Below are positions 62,372 to 64,000 of a stretch of DNA of 64,000 bases, one piece after another. Under the pieces are notes generated by a model. That model was not told where the DNA came from. It did no database searches and saw nothing but the letters and a program-made list of their open reading frames with translations. Position 1 is the stretch's first letter. Each line of letters starts with the position of its first letter. The stretch spans positions 535,479,467 to 535,543,466 of the forward strand of contig OX422213.1 of NCBI GenBank assembly GCA_949130495.1. Reading direction: 5' to 3'. The DNA comes from Sambucus nigra. Lineage: Eukaryota; Streptophyta; Magnoliopsida; Dipsacales; Adoxaceae. The position numbers were made by a program, and so were the translations under genes.

Positions 62372-63430
62372 CAGGTATTGACCCAGATTCTGCAATTCTT
62401 TGCCTACATGTTCCTTCCATTTTAATCATCTAAACCTCCATTAAAATGTTCCAAACTCCCAACCAAAGATCACAAACATTATATAAACAGGTATGTGTGA
62501 TTTCTAATGTAAAACATTCATTAATTCTCCAAGAAGTATTATTAAATGGGTTTAAATTCATAATTTGGTCTCTAACCCTAGTTTACCATTTTAATTTAAG
62601 AATCCACATGATATTTCCAGAATACCTCTTCTAATCATCAATAAAATTTATGGTAAGTGTTCTACATGTGATGGGGACATCAACTTAACATAATTCTATC
62701 CAATTATGTGAATTCTAGTCTTCCAAATACATTTCATCTTCATGAAAACTCATAATTATCATTCCTACTCTAACATGGATGAGTTATCAACTCAAGAAAA
62801 ACAAGATAACTACTTGCCTCAAGAATGAAGGTCTGAATTTTTAGGATTTGATGGTGTGGCTGAGTTCCTCTTCCTCAGATCTACACTCCAGCGGTGTTTG
62901 TGGTAAAAACGGTGCAACTAGGATGATTATATCCTTGGGAAAGCTCTTGAGTTCTCTCCTCTAATGGCTTATGTGATTTTTGTTTGTTCTAACCCTAGAA
63001 GATAACCTCTAACAACAGATATAGCCTTATGATTTTCGTCATCAATTAAGGCCTAAAATTGGAAATTAGAAAAAATGCCCTCCCGATTTGCCGGTTAGGA
63101 CACATTGGCGCACTTGAAATGACGATTCAGGCAACTTAAAATTAATTTACTTTTTATCCCATTAATTTAGTCCCGACGTGACTGACACACGTGCCCTGAA
63201 TTAATCTCTATAACTTTCATATTATTCACTCGCGACAATATTAATAAACTCAATCTCATATATTACTTTGCTCATGAAGTAATATTCAACATAATTCTTA
63301 TCAATAATTACTAACTCTCATCTCGCTAGTAAATATTCAATTTAAAATCCTGATTAATATTAAATTAATTTATCTCAATTTAATTTAATTAATTTCATAA
63401 TTAAAGGCCATTAAAATACGGGGTATTACA

Positions 63431-64000
63431 TACTTCCCCCCTAATAACGGAATTTCATCCCGAAATTCGAAAAATAAGGCATACTTGGTAAAAACAATTA
63501 TGGATTCTCTTTGCACATATATGCCTCACGCTCCCAAGTGGACTCCTCAACATTATGATGTTCCGACTAGACCCGTACAAGTGGAACTACCTTCGACCAT
63601 AATTTCTTCTCACTATGGTCTAGGTTAGCCACTGGTATCTCTTCATAAGAATTGCCGGGCTGCAAGTCAATTTACTCTATGGTAATGTGTGTGTGGGCCA
63701 AATCATCCCTAAGATACCACCTCAACGATGAAATGTGGAACATATCATGAATACGATGCAGGTGCTCCGGCAACCCAAGTCTATATGCCACCGGTTCGAT
63801 CCTCTCGATAATGGGGAGTGGTCCTATGTACCTCGGAGCCAATTTCCCTTTCTTCCTAAACCTCATCACTCCTTTCATACGAGACACTCACAATAGTACC
63901 TGGTTCCCCACACTAAACTCCCCGAAGAACCGTTTTGCATCGGTGTAGCTTTTCTGCCTTTCTTGGCCTAGCCGAATACGATTTCTGATTAACTCAATCC
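63431..64000 (-). pseudogene. Tekay integrase C-terminus with chromodomain (runs off the window)
   Basis: On the minus strand, 63887-63672 encodes MKGVMRFRKKGKLAPRYIGP, VAYRLGLPEHLHRIHDMFHI and SSLRWYLRDD, the GPF/Y module. Below 63672 the frame continues through a chromodomain-like stretch ending V.ESTWERE near 63530, then stops before a polypurine tract (AGGGGGGAAGTA, 63442-63431). Upstream coding sequence (QNRIRLGQERQK-type at about 63990-63940) continues past the window edge. Stops are present at several places, so it is broken. Confidence 0.85.

Larger units (their letters stand above)
60428..63430 (-). repeat. Shared LTR between two Tekay bodies
   Basis: This 3,003-bp LTR (minus: TGTAATACCCC to GGGGTGTCACG) has internal element DNA on both sides. 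Beyond 63430 lie a polypurine tract and pol end; before 60428 lie a PBS and gag. The LTR is clearly diverged from the two other Tekay copies, so it is another subfamily or older. It holds a TA microsatellite (60978-61058) and the palindrome cluster at 62311-62371. Confidence 0.88.

Overview
The window is nuclear DNA from a flowering plant with a repeat-rich genome, most likely a eudicot. It holds giant Ogre/Tat and Tekay-type Ty3/gypsy retrotransposons, an L1-like LINE with plant-style ORF1 (DUF4283 plus zinc knuckle) and a C-terminal RNase H, an En/Spm-type transposase relic, MITEs and long plant microsatellites. I cannot name the species. I see no intact cellular gene, rRNA, tRNA, CRISPR array or organelle block; nearly everything is transposable element, in layers of different age.

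Layout. (1) 826-32524 is one old Ogre-like element on the minus strand. It is bounded by a 5-bp target duplication (TTATG), has LTRs of 2.2-2.6 kb that differ strongly, a degraded gag-PR-RT-RNH-aRNH-INT at 28599-21537, and a long 3' region at 21536-3436. That 3' region carries two degraded genes on the opposite strand, each behind its own TATA box (a plant-mobile-domain gene at 6470-8530 and a second gene starting at 9330), and a 48-bp minisatellite. The second antisense gene is split by a younger complete Tekay-type element (9521-19939, TSD CCGAC). A 466-bp MITE sits in only one Ogre LTR. (2) 32530-42335 is a decayed En/Spm-like region with a 189-bp foldback MITE. A nearly intact LINE (34462-40019, 16-bp TSD) is inserted at an exon/intron border of its transposase relic. 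(3) 42336-48436 is a minus-strand Tekay deletion derivative (TSD ATAGT) that keeps two LTRs but only about 200 bp of internal DNA. (4) 49099-57761 is a plus-strand Tat-lineage element with degraded gag-pol and an antisense, spliced coiled-coil gene; no 3' LTR was found. (5) 58369-64000 is a minus-strand Tekay segment in the order pol end, LTR, PBS, gag-PR, meaning two element bodies share one LTR.

Order of events. Ogre inserted first (LTRs about 15-17% different by eye over a short stretch), then Tekay inserted into it (LTRs about 3-4% different in the first 480 bp). The LINE is recent: ORF1 is intact and ORF2 has one stop codon. Most stops in the Tekay pol look like C-to-T or G-to-A changes at CAA, CAG, CGA or TGG codons, as expected of methylated, silenced DNA.

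The observations most worth a second look are the antisense TATA-driven genes in two Tat/Ogre elements, the LINE RNase H that keeps its fold-like sequence but has lost all four catalytic acidic positions, and a four-fold TCGATCGATCGA cluster kept in all five Tekay LTRs.
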